Of a stretch of DNA of 64,000 nucleotides, positions 1 through 11,877 are shown in pieces. A model generated the notes under the pieces. That model was given only the letters and a program-made list of their open reading frames with translations. It did not search any database and was not told the DNA's origin. Location: assembly GCF_964340395.1 (NCBI RefSeq), contig NC_135563.1, positions 20,914,151 through 20,978,150 of the forward strand. Reading direction: 5' to 3'. Source of the DNA: Glandiceps talaboti (lineage: Eukaryota; Hemichordata; Enteropneusta; Spengelidae). A program made the position numbers and the translations under genes. Positions within the stretch are counted from its first letter, which is position 1; every line of letters starts with the position of its first letter.

Positions 1-313
1 ATCGACAACAATACATAATGTATTAAATACCATGATGTACTTACTAAAATTGCACTTCTAGTATACCAGCTGACATGGTCTGTAAGGTACACAGTGTCAG
101 GGTGCCCTCATGCATTGGCCCTTTCACTACCAGATAGGTGTGGCATAATGCATGCTATCTTACAGACAGCAGCTGACATAGTGTAAAGTACATTTGTTTG
201 TATTCTTTTTGGACAAATGATGAAGGATGGCTATTTCTGTTAAAATGTATTTCTGTGTAGAATAACAAATGATTATTTATGTTTATTTATTTAATGACTA
301 TTTACATCTACAG

Positions 314-3300
314 AACTTCTTTCAGTAAGCTGATAATCACTGTTAATAAAATCAGTACAGCTATACAGGAAGGTGAATATGATGCCAAGGAATCTCAAGA
401 TCCAAAGGTAAGAATAAATATCCGATAAATGTACATTTGTATTATCAAAGTGTAGGTGAGTCTAGGAAGTCACGACACAAACGTACAAATATTAAAATGT
501 AGGCAAATTTATAGTCCAGGTTTAACCAACCAATATTGAAACTAAATGAAGAGTAAGTGCAAAGATTTAAATTGTCAAGTGCCAAAGGTAAGAAAAGCAC
601 ATGTTATTTTTGATGAATTAATACATAATGAACTGATACCACATGATAGTAGATTCTGGACATGTACAAAAAAGAAAAGTTCTTTCTTAAATATTGGTTT
701 TGTATTGTAAATCATCACTCAGGGTCCTACACCAGTGTCTAATAAGACTGCTAAAATCATAAAGCTGAACTTCTAGATATGTCCTAACATGTTCTAAATC
801 ATCACACAGGGTCCTACACCAGAATCTAAACGGGCTGCTAAAATGAAAGCTGAACTTCTAGATATGGAAGGCCTAGGATTGAAGTTGGAAGCTAAAGACA
901 GTGACATCAAAGAACTCAAGAAAACACTGAAACTGAAGGTAATAAATACAATTGTACATCACTGTACACATCGGCCAACTCCTAATCCCAGCCTGGGTAT
1001 GCCAGTGTGGCTAATTTACCTGATACCCAGAAATCTGTGTCTGTGTCATCACATAATTAGTATTGTCATAATCTGTAGATTTTACAGTTTAGATTAAAAA
1101 CATTTATTAAAACTGACTTAATATGAATTTCATGAACATGGTATATGATTACCTGTGATTCAGAAGATGATAGTGATATATGTGTCACTATTGATAAACA
1201 TATCAGCCTGTTACATACCTTGGTATTGTTTGCAGCAAGAAGAAGTTAGTGAAGCAGGTATTAGACTGGGATTGGTGGAGAAGAAACTAGAAAATGCCAC
1301 CAAAGACAGTGATGATAGAGTTGAAAAAGTCCAGAAGAGACTCCAAGAACTTCAACAATCACTGAAAAAGAAAGAAAGGTGAGATATGCAAATATTCAAT
1401 TTGTCCCCAGTAATACCACCAACTAAAATAATTGCTAGGAGCTCTTCAAGTAACATACTGGACATTGTGTTAGAAGAGCCTTTGGCTCAACAATTTATCG
1501 AGTTTAAGTAAAGTCAAACAAACAAACAAACATACTGAAAACAGGAGTATTTTTTCAGATACAATGTATGTAAAATAAAGTTTATCCAATGGTTTCTATC
1601 TTCTGTTTAACTTGCATAGATTTCTGTACCTTTTACCATGATATACTCAAGTTGGCTCCTCAACTATCTTAGGAACTAGTGTAGATATTACCTCTAAGCT
1701 TGTACATGTTTTGTTCATTCAGGGAGTTTGATGAGACTTTAGACCATATGCAAGGAGACATTGATACCTTGGAGCGAGAGAAAGCGGAGCTAAAAACAAG
1801 ACTGAATACTCTGTCAAAGAAGACACTGTTAGAGGGATTGAGTCGTAGTCAAGGTCAGACTGGTATTGCAGCCGTAGTAGCAGGGGCTGTATCAGGACAA
1901 GGTTGGTGACTGAATTGTACTTTTTATCAATGGGTAAATATTGTACCAATACATGTAAGGCACAAGAAAGAAGTATGAGTATCGATCAGTCACACAACCA
2001 ATAGCAAATATGCAAACCAAAGTGAGCATGCTCAGATGCAAGGGACTATGTGTGATTATGTAACGTGTATTTGTAGTCATAGTTGTGGTAATACTTAATC
2101 TGATGTCAGGTCAGCTTTCCTCTAAGGATCATATGGGTAACCATGGCTACATTAACTGTGGATACAAACAATGTGACAAATTGTTTACAACAGTGATCGA
2201 TTCATGTTTATTAATAGAATTTCACATTCCCCATAATGCACCATTCAAGATGGTGCAATTGCAGGTTCCTTTATTGGACATAACCTATTGTGTGAATACA
2301 TGATAAATACACTGTCAACAGATGAAGATGAAATAGTGACATAATCTTTAATTCCTATTATGGTAGGTGGTGGTCTTTATTCCAGTGGTGGTCATCCTGG
2401 TCAAGTCATGGTTAAAGACTCTCCTATGTTAGTACAACAGATAGAGGCTTTGAAATCAGCCATAAGGTATTTGAAAACTGAAAATACCAGATTGAAAGCA
2501 GACAAAACCAAGGTAAATATTATGGAGTTCCATCTATGTAATTGTGTTGATTACACCTGACTGGCAAGTAATCGTGATGTAATCTGTCAAGAATAATTTA
2601 TAACGAGACACACTAATACCAAGTCATTTCCATTCAAGATATAGGTACTAAGTCAATCAACTATCCAAATAATTTTTGTTTCTACAGATATTGCTAAATT
2701 TAATATTCAGGTTTCTTTGTCATGTCCGTACTGTATTTACTAAAATTGTCTGTGTTTGAAATTGTATGTTTCACACAATCTTTAGTGCACAACGTGAACT
2801 GTAAACATGATGCAGCTCTTGTTTATTGATTGTTTTACTGTAGTCATTGTGTTTCCGTAACAATGTACATGTATACAGAAAATCTTTAATTACCATCTCT
2901 TGACTGTCCTTTCCTATACAGAAAATCTTTGCTTTACCAACTCTGAATGTCCCCAAGAAACCCACAGGATTAGATAGTCCAACAGGATTTATACCTTTGG
3001 AAGGTACATCAGAGACTACAGCAGAACTGATCAAATTGGTTAGGAGTACTAACAAAGTACTGAAGGTAAGAAATTCAACTCTACATCACAAGTTACAAGT
3101 TAGCATGTATCAAGTTGGCATAATGATATACACACATGCACACACATATGAATATCAATGTGCATACTCATGCTTGCATGGATGTGCACACGCACATACA
3201 AACATACAAACACTTGACTATGTGTACATTGTATTGTACCTGATGGCACCACAAAAAACGTAATGATGGTAGCATTGAACTCCTGTTCATTTCAATGTTT

Positions 3301-5319
3301 ATCCAAGCATATAATATATCTGCCTTAATTATAATCCACCCCCACCCCCACACCCAACCCCCACCCCCCAGTTAAACTTGTTTCAGTAATATTACCATGG
3401 TATATAACATGTATGACAGATCGGACTGCACAATGTAAAAACTTGTGACCAAGTTGAAATCTACATATTAAACACAACACTAAGATATATATACACAGTC
3501 TATAGAGCTAAGATTTGATCAATACTCACTCATTCATATTTTCATTTTCTTTATCCATAGGAAGTAGAAGAGTTGAGTGTTTGTCCCAAAGTTGTTGATA
3601 TTACACAACGTAAAGCAGGACAAATACCAGCTGTTGATAAAGCCACACCAAAGAATCAACTCATAGAACATGCTGCTAGAATTAATGATGTCAGTAACTA
3701 TGTATTCCAGGTAAAAAAATTACATCCATCTACGTCTACAGTTATGAACGATCAGGTTTAATGCCATATACAATAAAGCATTGAAGTAACTCGTGTGATT
3801 GTTGGGTGTATGTAGTGTGCCCCTACATGGTCATAATGTAACTTGCCGTCATCCACAACTTATTACCCATCAGAAAGCTCCCTTTATAACTGTCAAAAGA
3901 CAGTTTGTGTGAAGTTTGTGTAAATACAAAATCTAAACTTGACTTTGGATATATCCTAGAGGCCTCCAGAAACCTTGGTTACTCCATATTTAGTTATTTA
4001 AACTATTCATTTCCATTTAACAGTTGTCATATTCCAAATCTTGTGTAGGTGTCTTGGGTGTTATCAAGGCAAATGGATGTGAGTATTTCCTCCATATAAA
4101 CATCTACAGACAACTACTCTGTAAACTAACAGTTTGGTAAAATGAAAGTCACTTAGGCTCAATTGACAGGTAGTTGTTTGACAAGTGTGCCCAGAAAGTT
4201 AATTTTATAGTGTTGCTAATATTATTGTGTTTTTTTTAATTTCATGTAGCTGCAAGAAGAAATGCATAAATTTCAGACAAGGCTGAAACCAGGAGCACAA
4301 GCCAAAAGTGATTTCTCTGAATTCACATCAACAGATTTTAGCAAGGTAATGTATGCATGCTATGTGCAGATAGCACTGTAGTATGTGCTAGGCCAGATCA
4401 GTGTAATTTACTCAATGTTCAGGTGGCACTGTCGTACATGTTAGACCAGATGTGTGTACATTACTTGTATTCCATGTTCTGATGGTACTCTGGTGTCTGT
4501 TGGACAGGATCAGTGCACTGTATGGTGTTCTGATGGTACTCTGGTGTCTGTTGGACAGGATCAGTGTACTACATTGATACCTATGTTCTAATGATACTGG
4601 TGTATGTTTGACAAGATCAATGTGCTGTATGGTGTGTGTTATCGTACTCTGGTGTCTGTTGGACAGGATCAGTGTACTGTATGTGTTATGGTACTCTAGT
4701 GTCTGTTGAACAGGATCAGTGTACTGTATGGTGTGTTATGGTACTCTGGTGTCTTTATATAACATGATGATGCTTTATACGGTCAAAGCTCGTCAAAACT
4801 TTCTTAAGCCCTCGAGTTGAGTTTTGTTGAGACCATCCAGTTTTCATTTCTAATTTTGATAAAACATGATTTAAAGTCAAATGACTGAATTATAGACACC
4901 AGAAATACAAACCTTTGATATTCATCAGTTAGTCAACTAATAGTTCTTATCATGAAAGCCAAGTCACACAGGAGTACATGCTGTCATACAGCAAATTACA
5001 AAAGACAGTAATGAAGCAAAAAAAAAGCAGTTCAGAATTTAGTATACTGAAATTGTGAACCCTGTCGTACTTCATGCACCAAACACTTATTCTTCATTTC
5101 AAGTCTCCGGCACTTCCATATAATATACAGAGAGGTTGATGTAAGCTTTTAAAACCAAGACTTTTTGTTTTGTTTGATTAGGTACTGCAAGAGAAAACTG
5201 CCCCCATGTGTGTTGGTAGAATAAGCATACCAATCAACAAAGGAGAAAAACCAGAGGTCATCGCACTTAATCTACAAACCAACCAGTTAAATCAAATTCA
5301 TAACGCATTTTACAAATAG
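314..5319 (+). CDS. DCTN1: Dynactin subunit 1 (p150), last nine coding exons (5'-partial)
   Basis: This is the 3' end of the gene for the largest dynactin subunit, which links cytoplasmic dynein to microtubules and cargo. I read exons at 314-407, 810-938, 1236-1378, 1723-1901, 2367-2512, 2922-3065, 3561-3710, 4250-4345 and 5182-5319. All have AG/GT borders and compatible phases, giving about 405 residues and a TAG stop at 5317-5319. The first exons encode a charged coiled coil (for example [18 protein letters not shown]), matching the second coiled-coil region of vertebrate p150. Later exons carry [30 protein letters not shown] and [16 protein letters not shown], and the protein ends [10 protein letters not shown]. 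The vertebrate protein is about 1,280 residues, so the CAP-Gly domain and first coiled coil lie left of the window. The donor after 1901 (GTTGGT) is weak, but it is the only one that keeps phase with 2367. Identification is confident; single borders could shift slightly. Confidence 0.95.
709..782 (+). pseudogene. Decayed tandem copy of the DCTN1 exon at 810-938, with its acceptor
   Basis: This intronic stretch repeats the acceptor and first part of the exon that starts at 810, at a spacing of about 88 bp. Both copies have AATCATCAC(T/A)CAG followed by GGTCCTACACCAG, a diverged middle, and then AAAGCTGAACTTCTAGATATG. Relative to the real exon the copy is frameshifted and reaches TAG within about 20 codons. 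The copy breaks off after GATATG and has no donor. It looks like a local tandem duplication of a splice acceptor plus half an exon that has since decayed. Confidence 0.8.
4371..4756. repeat. Degenerate minisatellite in the last DCTN1 intron
   Basis: A unit of roughly 45-65 bp recurs about six or seven times. Its core is GGTACTCTGGTGTCTGTTGG followed by ACAGGATCAGTGTACTGTATG. Copies on the left (around 4380-4470) are more diverged than those around 4480-4750. The array sits between the exons ending at 4345 and starting at 5182 and has no coding sense. Confidence 0.85.
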
Positions 5320-6090
5320 GCAATATTATTATACTCATCTTCTAGTGTCTGTGCATAGTGTGGTGCTGGATTTTACTTTCTATAAGATAAGCTTACATTA
5401 ATTACTTACTTAAGAATTAGGTAATGGTGATTTAACAATATCGCTGTAATGTCACTAAGAAGGCTATTTCATGTAAGCATGACATTCACAAACCATTAGC
5501 GGTCCAAGTGCAACAAACCCGCGGGCTTGCCTGGCGAAAACGGGTGTCATAAAAGTTGTTTGCATCTCTAAAGCTGTTTGTAGTGTTACTTATAATAGCC
5601 TAATAAATTGATAACAACTGATATAAGACGGCGATAAGGTTTGCCTCAATTGCAGACTGCCGAATACAGGTTTTACAGCTGTGTACTTGTGTTATGTAAG
5701 AGCCCATCATCACATGTGTAAATATTGGTAATCTTTGATAACAAGTGGACTTGCTTCTTTAATGGCCTGTCCCAGTAATGGTTAACTTTAGTGTACAGTA
5801 TTCCTAGAAATTAATGATAAAGTAACATAAATTCTTTATTTCAGTTTTCACACCAAAAGGTATTCACTCAAACACCATAATTATAACATTAATACATGTA
5901 CCATTCTTAAAGGAAAAGGCCCTTGTTTGTTTTTTGTGCCACTGAGGGTGCTTATGTGTGGAAATATCAAACCATTGTTGTCACTCTAAAGCAGTGCTAT
6001 TATTCCATGGAGATGCATTTCAGTGGCACATTAAATTTTCTCTTCATAGAAATGTGTATATCTAAGGTAAAGAATACCTGTAAAAACATC

Positions 6091-6170
6091 CTTCACAGGG
6101 TTCACACGGTCCTGGAAAACTCTGGAAAACCCTGGAAAAATGTTCCCTACCCCTGGAAACCCCTGGTAAA
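6091..6170. repeat. Dispersed repeat fragment with iterated CCTGGAAAA motifs
   Basis: The stretch begins CACAGGGTTCACACGG and then repeats CCTGGAAAAC and CCCTGGAAA several times. A related stretch with CCTTGAAAGTCCAGGAATTTC and CCCGGAAAACCCTGGAATG occurs at about 48980-49125. I recognise this pattern as a common dispersed repeat of aquatic animal genomes but cannot name the family. Confidence 0.55.
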
Positions 6171-6220
6171 TGAGTGCCATTGATTGACATATCTCTGTGT
6201 TCTAGCCACCCATTCATATG

Positions 6221-6297
6221 ACAGAGATCTGACAAACACCCATTTTATAATGTACTGAAGTTCAGTATTATGAAATGGGTGTTTGTCAGATCTCTGT
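6221..6297. repeat. 77-bp near-perfect palindrome
   Basis: The left arm ACAGAGATCTGACAAACACC continues to ATTTTATAAT and is mirrored by ATTATGAAATGGGTG continuing to GTTTGTCAGATCTCTGT. The central bases ACTGAAGTTCAGT are also palindromic, so the whole segment can fold into one hairpin with only a couple of mismatches. It is either a tiny foldback/MITE or a recent inverted duplication. Confidence 0.8.
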
Positions 6298-8225
6298 AAA
6301 ATTACCAGACATCTGTAGCTTTGAATTCTAGAGAGCAAGACGCAGATTATTAAAATCAAATTAGATTTTAGGCATACATAATATCAATAAACAAATAATA
6401 TGACAGAACCTCATGAGGTGCGAGTGCAACTTGTAAGTGTGGCGTACTTTGTTTATTTGCATGAATGCTTGCAGTACAAAGCGAGTGAAATTACAGCAGA
6501 ATACATTGCAAGCATTAGTACCAGCACTGGAACTCATGCAACAGGGGGTTCTGGTATTAGTATATGTTTATCCAAAACAGCTAATTTCCTGTAAAATGCT
6601 ACTGTGTGATCACTTACTTTTGTACAGAATGAACGATTGCACCCTCATTTGCATATTATTTGTATGCAGGTATGCAATAGTGTTTTTGGTATTGCACTGC
6701 AGTGAAAATACCACTAGTATGCGCACACAACAGTGCAATTAATCCCTGGTACACAAGTAATAATAATGAACAACAAACGTGAGACTCAGTGTTAATTATC
6801 TCAAAGCTCTGAAAGTAAAACTAAATTATGTTAGGTAGATACAATTTCAATCATCACCTCATTCATTGCTGCTTGATTCTTTCATTTTGTATTTTTCCAT
6901 ATTTTCTATTGCACATTTTTTCTTCCCAAACTGAAATTTATCAGAATTATTTTGCAATGGTAGTTTTCATGTTTTAAGGGTATTTGGCTCAGTTTTATTT
7001 TGAAATATTATATGTAAGTTATTGCTGAACCCATTGGTTTTTGGAAAATTTACCACATCTCCAGGAAAAAAGTTACAGTTGATATCAGCATAGAACCTTA
7101 GCTAGTTAATCTTGTCTATGTCCTCTCTCAACACATGCTTACAGTTCAGTATTCAAACTTAAAATTTGGTCACAAATTCACACAGCAACAGCTCAACTCA
7201 TGTAGGTATTGGGAAGACGAGTTTCCAGTATGATTGAAAATTTGTCCCTCAGTGATCCTGGCTACAGGTGACATTAATAGTTACATCTTGTGGAGACACT
7301 GCTGAAGTCATCTGCAGCAACGGGTAGTTTTGAAAAACAGAATATGTGCCTGTTTTCTGGCTGACACTTCATTATAAGAAATTAAGTACATGTATTGCAA
7401 TTGTTTTCCCAAGAGGACATAGTCAAGATAAACCCAGCAAAGATTCTAATTAAGTTGGTATAGGTTTGTAACTTGATGTGTGTCCTAAATAAACGTTTCA
7501 ACATGGTGATGAAGTTTGTGTACTTTTAATAATATTTGATTTTGAATTCAGTGCTGGGATCATTTAAAAGTTGTCAGATTTATCACTAAGTTCTGCCTCG
7601 TATTTTACCATCACGCATCTAGTGTATCAATGCATTTTCATGTGTAATATTAAAGCCGTCAGTCATAATGTAGCATTTGTGTCGATCACTGTGGATTGAG
7701 AGATTGTTGATGTATGGAATAATCACCACAGAGGGCACTGTCACATGAACCTACTGAATTGCTGTATGGTCTTGAAAGACTGGTGCCAGAATATTCCCTA
7801 CACAATTCAAATGAAACTAACAAACATGCCAGTAACATTTTTTTTATATCCAAGTCAATGATGTTTAATCTACGTTAGTACCATCCCCAACTACCATGAC
7901 ATGTCCCAAGTTTTCACACATACTCGCTCAGTAGTCCTGTACAAACTTCACATTGTAAGAAATCCTGAACCTTGCATTTATTTGTGCTGACTGCCGTCAG
8001 ATACTGATGACACATGGTTTATCATTTAACCCAAACTGACATCAGTGTCCTTGACCCAAAGTCAGAATACACAGTGTTTGCTGGCAAACATGGGTGTTGA
8101 AGTATGCATATAGCAGTATTCACAGCAATGTCTTCAGTTTGTGTACCTACATTTTACTTACAGAGTGATGTTATGAAATACACAAAATGCCTGGTGCTGC
8201 CTCAACCCAATAGCAATATCTGCAG

Positions 8226-8400
8226 TGTTGTGACTGTAGACAGCCAAACTTGTTGAGCAGCAAACGAGGTTGATGAACTGTAATTATTAATTTGCTATTA
8301 GACAGCCCAACTTGTTGAGCAGCAAACAAAGTTCAGGGACTGTAAATATTGACTTGCTATAAGATGGCCAAACTTGTTGAACATCAAGCAAGGTTCAGCC
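8226..8400. repeat. Three-copy tandem repeat, about 65 bp unit
   Basis: The unit contains AGACAGCCAAACTTGTTGAG, CAGCAAACAAGGTT and an AACTGTAATTATTAATTTGC-like tail, and occurs three times with moderate divergence. No coding potential is seen. Confidence 0.7.
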
Positions 8401-9977
8401 ATACACATGTATAGTCTAAGCAGTCCTTCTATCTATGATAGGACTGTGATCTATGTTTCAGCCAGAAAAATCAACAAGCTTAATATAGTTGGTTAATAAT
8501 CAATCTACTAGGAGTGGGTGCAACCTGATCAATAATACTGACATTACTGACTAAGCCCAAAACTAAAATATGGAATAGCTCAGATAATGCAGTAATGATG
8601 ATTACCCTGCACCCACCCATACCAGATTGTTATTGACACTATGTTTAACAGCTGTTACTTATCACTATTTTAGATTTTGTTCAGCAACATGCAGGTTGTC
8701 TTCAAACAAAACTAGGTGGCATTCAGTTTATTGCAATCACCATGTATATAGTGTATTTTCAGTGGCATTACAATGTATACAGAGGATACTGAGCTTCATA
8801 TTATCCTTCATATTATACTCACTGCCTATACTACATACGACATACAACAGAACAAACAAACAGACAGACAGGAATAACATTTTTCTGTCAAATTTTATTT
8901 CACAAACTGTATTATAAATGCAAAGAAGCTTTGCATTGTCAGATCTGATAAACACAAATTAATAAAGAATACCTAACACACTCCTAGAGCTGTGGAAAAT
9001 TACCACAAATGCCAGACAGCTTCATGAAAAACATAGTCCCCCTCCAAATGTAAATGAAAGCCTATGTACTTTTTTGAGTTTTTCACTCCCAGTGATTACC
9101 CCCGGTAATATCAAACAATTTGGTCATAGTTATGCATGTACAATGCTTCTCTCTAACACTGCTTCCAATTTGTATGCACTACCTTGACTTAAAATCTGTA
9201 TAAAATGTTGAAAGTGAGATTAGTGATAACCAGTATGTACATGTTAAAAGAATACAGTGAAACGGCACCAGTACAGTTCATTCCACAATGCTAGGGTTAC
9301 AAATTTTTCTGAAAATATACATGACAAGACATAATCAGAATTTGACTACAACAGTTACAATCAAATGGAGAAAATTAAACAAAGTTGTGTCACATTTGTG
9401 CAAGGTTTGAATGAAATTGGTTGATTCATGTTAGAGATGACAGACCAGGTTGGACAAAGATAGACAGACACAGGTATGGACAGATGGATGAACAGGGAGA
9501 ATTCATTTCTATAACTTCTACTGGCTAGGCCCACTGGGCTGAAACTATTAAATATATGACAAAAAGTTTAAACTTGGTAAATAAGACTATCAAAGCAATA
9601 TAATAAAACTATCATTGTACCAACGTAAAAGAAATGAGATTAACATAGTAAACACACAAAAAGAAATACCTCAAATAAACACAGTAATAGTGCAAAACGT
9701 ACTCAGATGCGATCTTTTCAACAAATACACTTTAAAATTCAGGTATATTATGTATTTGTACAAAGTACTGGCCCCAAATAAATCCTAGGTATAAGATTAA
9801 TGACCTGAGCATTTGAAAGAGTGTCATGAATTCAAATATTACTGTGTTTATTGATTGCAGTTTGAAATACTTGCCACTACTTAGCCAAATATAAGAAACA
9901 ACAAATTGTTTTTAGAAAGAAAACAAACATTAAAAAATCTCCACACTTTTGTTTGGAAGTTCTCCTGATGGCAAAAA

Positions 9978-10082
9978 CTGGTTGGCTATGTTTGTAGTAC
10001 ATGAATTCTTTCCAAAACTGTTTGCTTATGTATGTAGTACATGAATTATTGCTGAAACTGTTTGGTTATGTTTGTAAGCATA
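9978..10082. repeat. Short tandem repeat built on GGCTATGTTTGTAGTACATG
   Basis: About three diverged copies of AACTGGTTGGCTATGTTTGT followed by AGTACATGAATTATT follow one another. The sequence is non-coding. Confidence 0.6.
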
Positions 10083-11735
10083 CATCTTTATAGCAAACAC
10101 TTGGGCTATGTGCCTTAGACACACAATATAGCTGCTAAGTATAAGTATCTATATAAACTATATCTTCCAAATCCTGCAACCAAAACTTTGAAGTTTTATA
10201 GACATTTTGTCAGAAGCTTTTCTTTTATGTTTGACATTTTTTATTTTTTGTTTTTGTTACGACGGAATGAGTAAATTTGCTCATGCAATTTGCTTGGCTA
10301 TGTTTAATTCTACATGCATGTACTAACTTCTACAAAAGAATAAACTTTCAGCAGCTTGCCAGTAGGAACATCTTCTATTCATTATGCATCAAAATTCATG
10401 AACAGTTTGGCGAAAAATACTCAATCTTGATAATCATGTTATCATAACTCTCTTCATTTCTAAGTTGAAAACATAATAGAACAACATGTTGTATAACACT
10501 GGTTAGGTATGATTGCCCAAAAAAATTACTGGTATGAATGTATCATCAATTTCATAAGTTTGATTTATAAATATATATATATATCACAAAATAATCAGTG
10601 TAAATCTCTCGATATTAACAATAAAGAACATTGATATAAAATATAAAATATTAATAACAATATTGTAAATAATGGAAAAAAGATTGCTTAACATTAGAGG
10701 TAACATGTTCATGGCTCTGAGGTGCTAAGTTCAACAAAATGTCAAAAGATATAAATTTGCCCTCGTCATAACACTTTGGACCCTTTGTGCAGCTTGGGAA
10801 CACATTTTGAACATTTAGGTCAAAGGTCGGATTTACTGATATGTTCTGTATGTGTATAATGACACGTACCATTGTTGGTGAAGTTACACCTGAAGAGCTA
10901 TATGGCATGTTTTGTGTATGCCCTAGAAAGATCTGGATATCAAAACTGTACCTAGCCCTAAGACTTTGATATCCAATCTAACCACTCATACCTTTAACCA
11001 AATGGGGTACTGTTAGGGTGTATGAATTTGCCAAAAACATGTTAGTCCCCAAAACACCTCTCTGTACAAGATCGACACTTGATTAGACCACAAGTCTTGC
11101 TAAATGAAAGAACAATGGTGTGAAGATTTATGCAAAGAAAATTGTGTGAAGAACTGATATTTTCATTTTGCACTTTGTGACAGTGACAATTGCAGTGTCA
11201 CAAAATGAAAATATCGTGTTTTGTTAACTTTCACTCTCCCAGTATATTCACATACATATAGGCAGCTACCTGGACATTATTGTTACTCCACTGACATTCC
11301 ATATCAAGACAAAAGTGACATATAGCACCACTGTTGATCAACTGTAATATTTGAAAACTATATATGGACACTGTACTAGAGTTGGCCACAGAACAATTTT
11401 AAAAAATTGCAAAATCTTTTAACCAAATTGACTGAAAATATTATATTCTTGTAAAGCAGCTGCAATGGATATCAAACACATATGGGTTCAGACATATGCC
11501 TTATTATCAAAAGATGATTACAAACTATAATTTGACCTTGACTGAACTTTGGCAACTGGTAACACTGGTACTTATTATTTACAAGTAGACTGACCATATA
11601 TGAAAAGTAGGAGTCTTTACTTTTCGACACCAATCAAATAATCGAAACATAATAATTAAGAACAAACCCTGTAATAGTCATGAAAAACTAAAGTCTGTTT
11701 ACAGTATTGATATTCATCTATCTGAATTACTCAGG

Positions 11736-11850
11736 TTTGTTATTTACAGTACTGTATTCATCTCTAAGTTACTTATTTGTTATTTACAGTACTGTATTCA
11801 TCTCTGAGTTACTTATTTGTTATTTACAGTACTGTTATTCATATCTCAGT
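11736..11850. repeat. Tandem repeat, 52-bp unit, in the probable 3' UTR of the PCED1-like gene
   Basis: TTATTTACAGTACTGTATTC followed by ATCTCTGAGTTACTTATTTG recurs two to three times just downstream of the minus-strand stop codon at 11878. It may be transcribed as part of that gene's 3' UTR. Confidence 0.65.
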
Positions 11851-11877
11851 TCATCAATTTGTCTCTCTGTCAACATT

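Larger units (their letters stand above)
5320..11877. other. Intergenic region between convergent DCTN1 and PCED1-like genes
   Basis: No coding exon is supported here. The left part must hold the DCTN1 3' UTR and poly(A) site; AATAAA occurs near 5601 and at several later points, so the end is not fixed. The right part must hold the 3' UTR of the minus-strand PCED1-like gene. The rest contains a 77-bp palindrome, short tandem repeats and a TGGAAAA-type dispersed repeat, all listed separately. Small open frames here are short and AT-driven. Confidence 0.6.
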
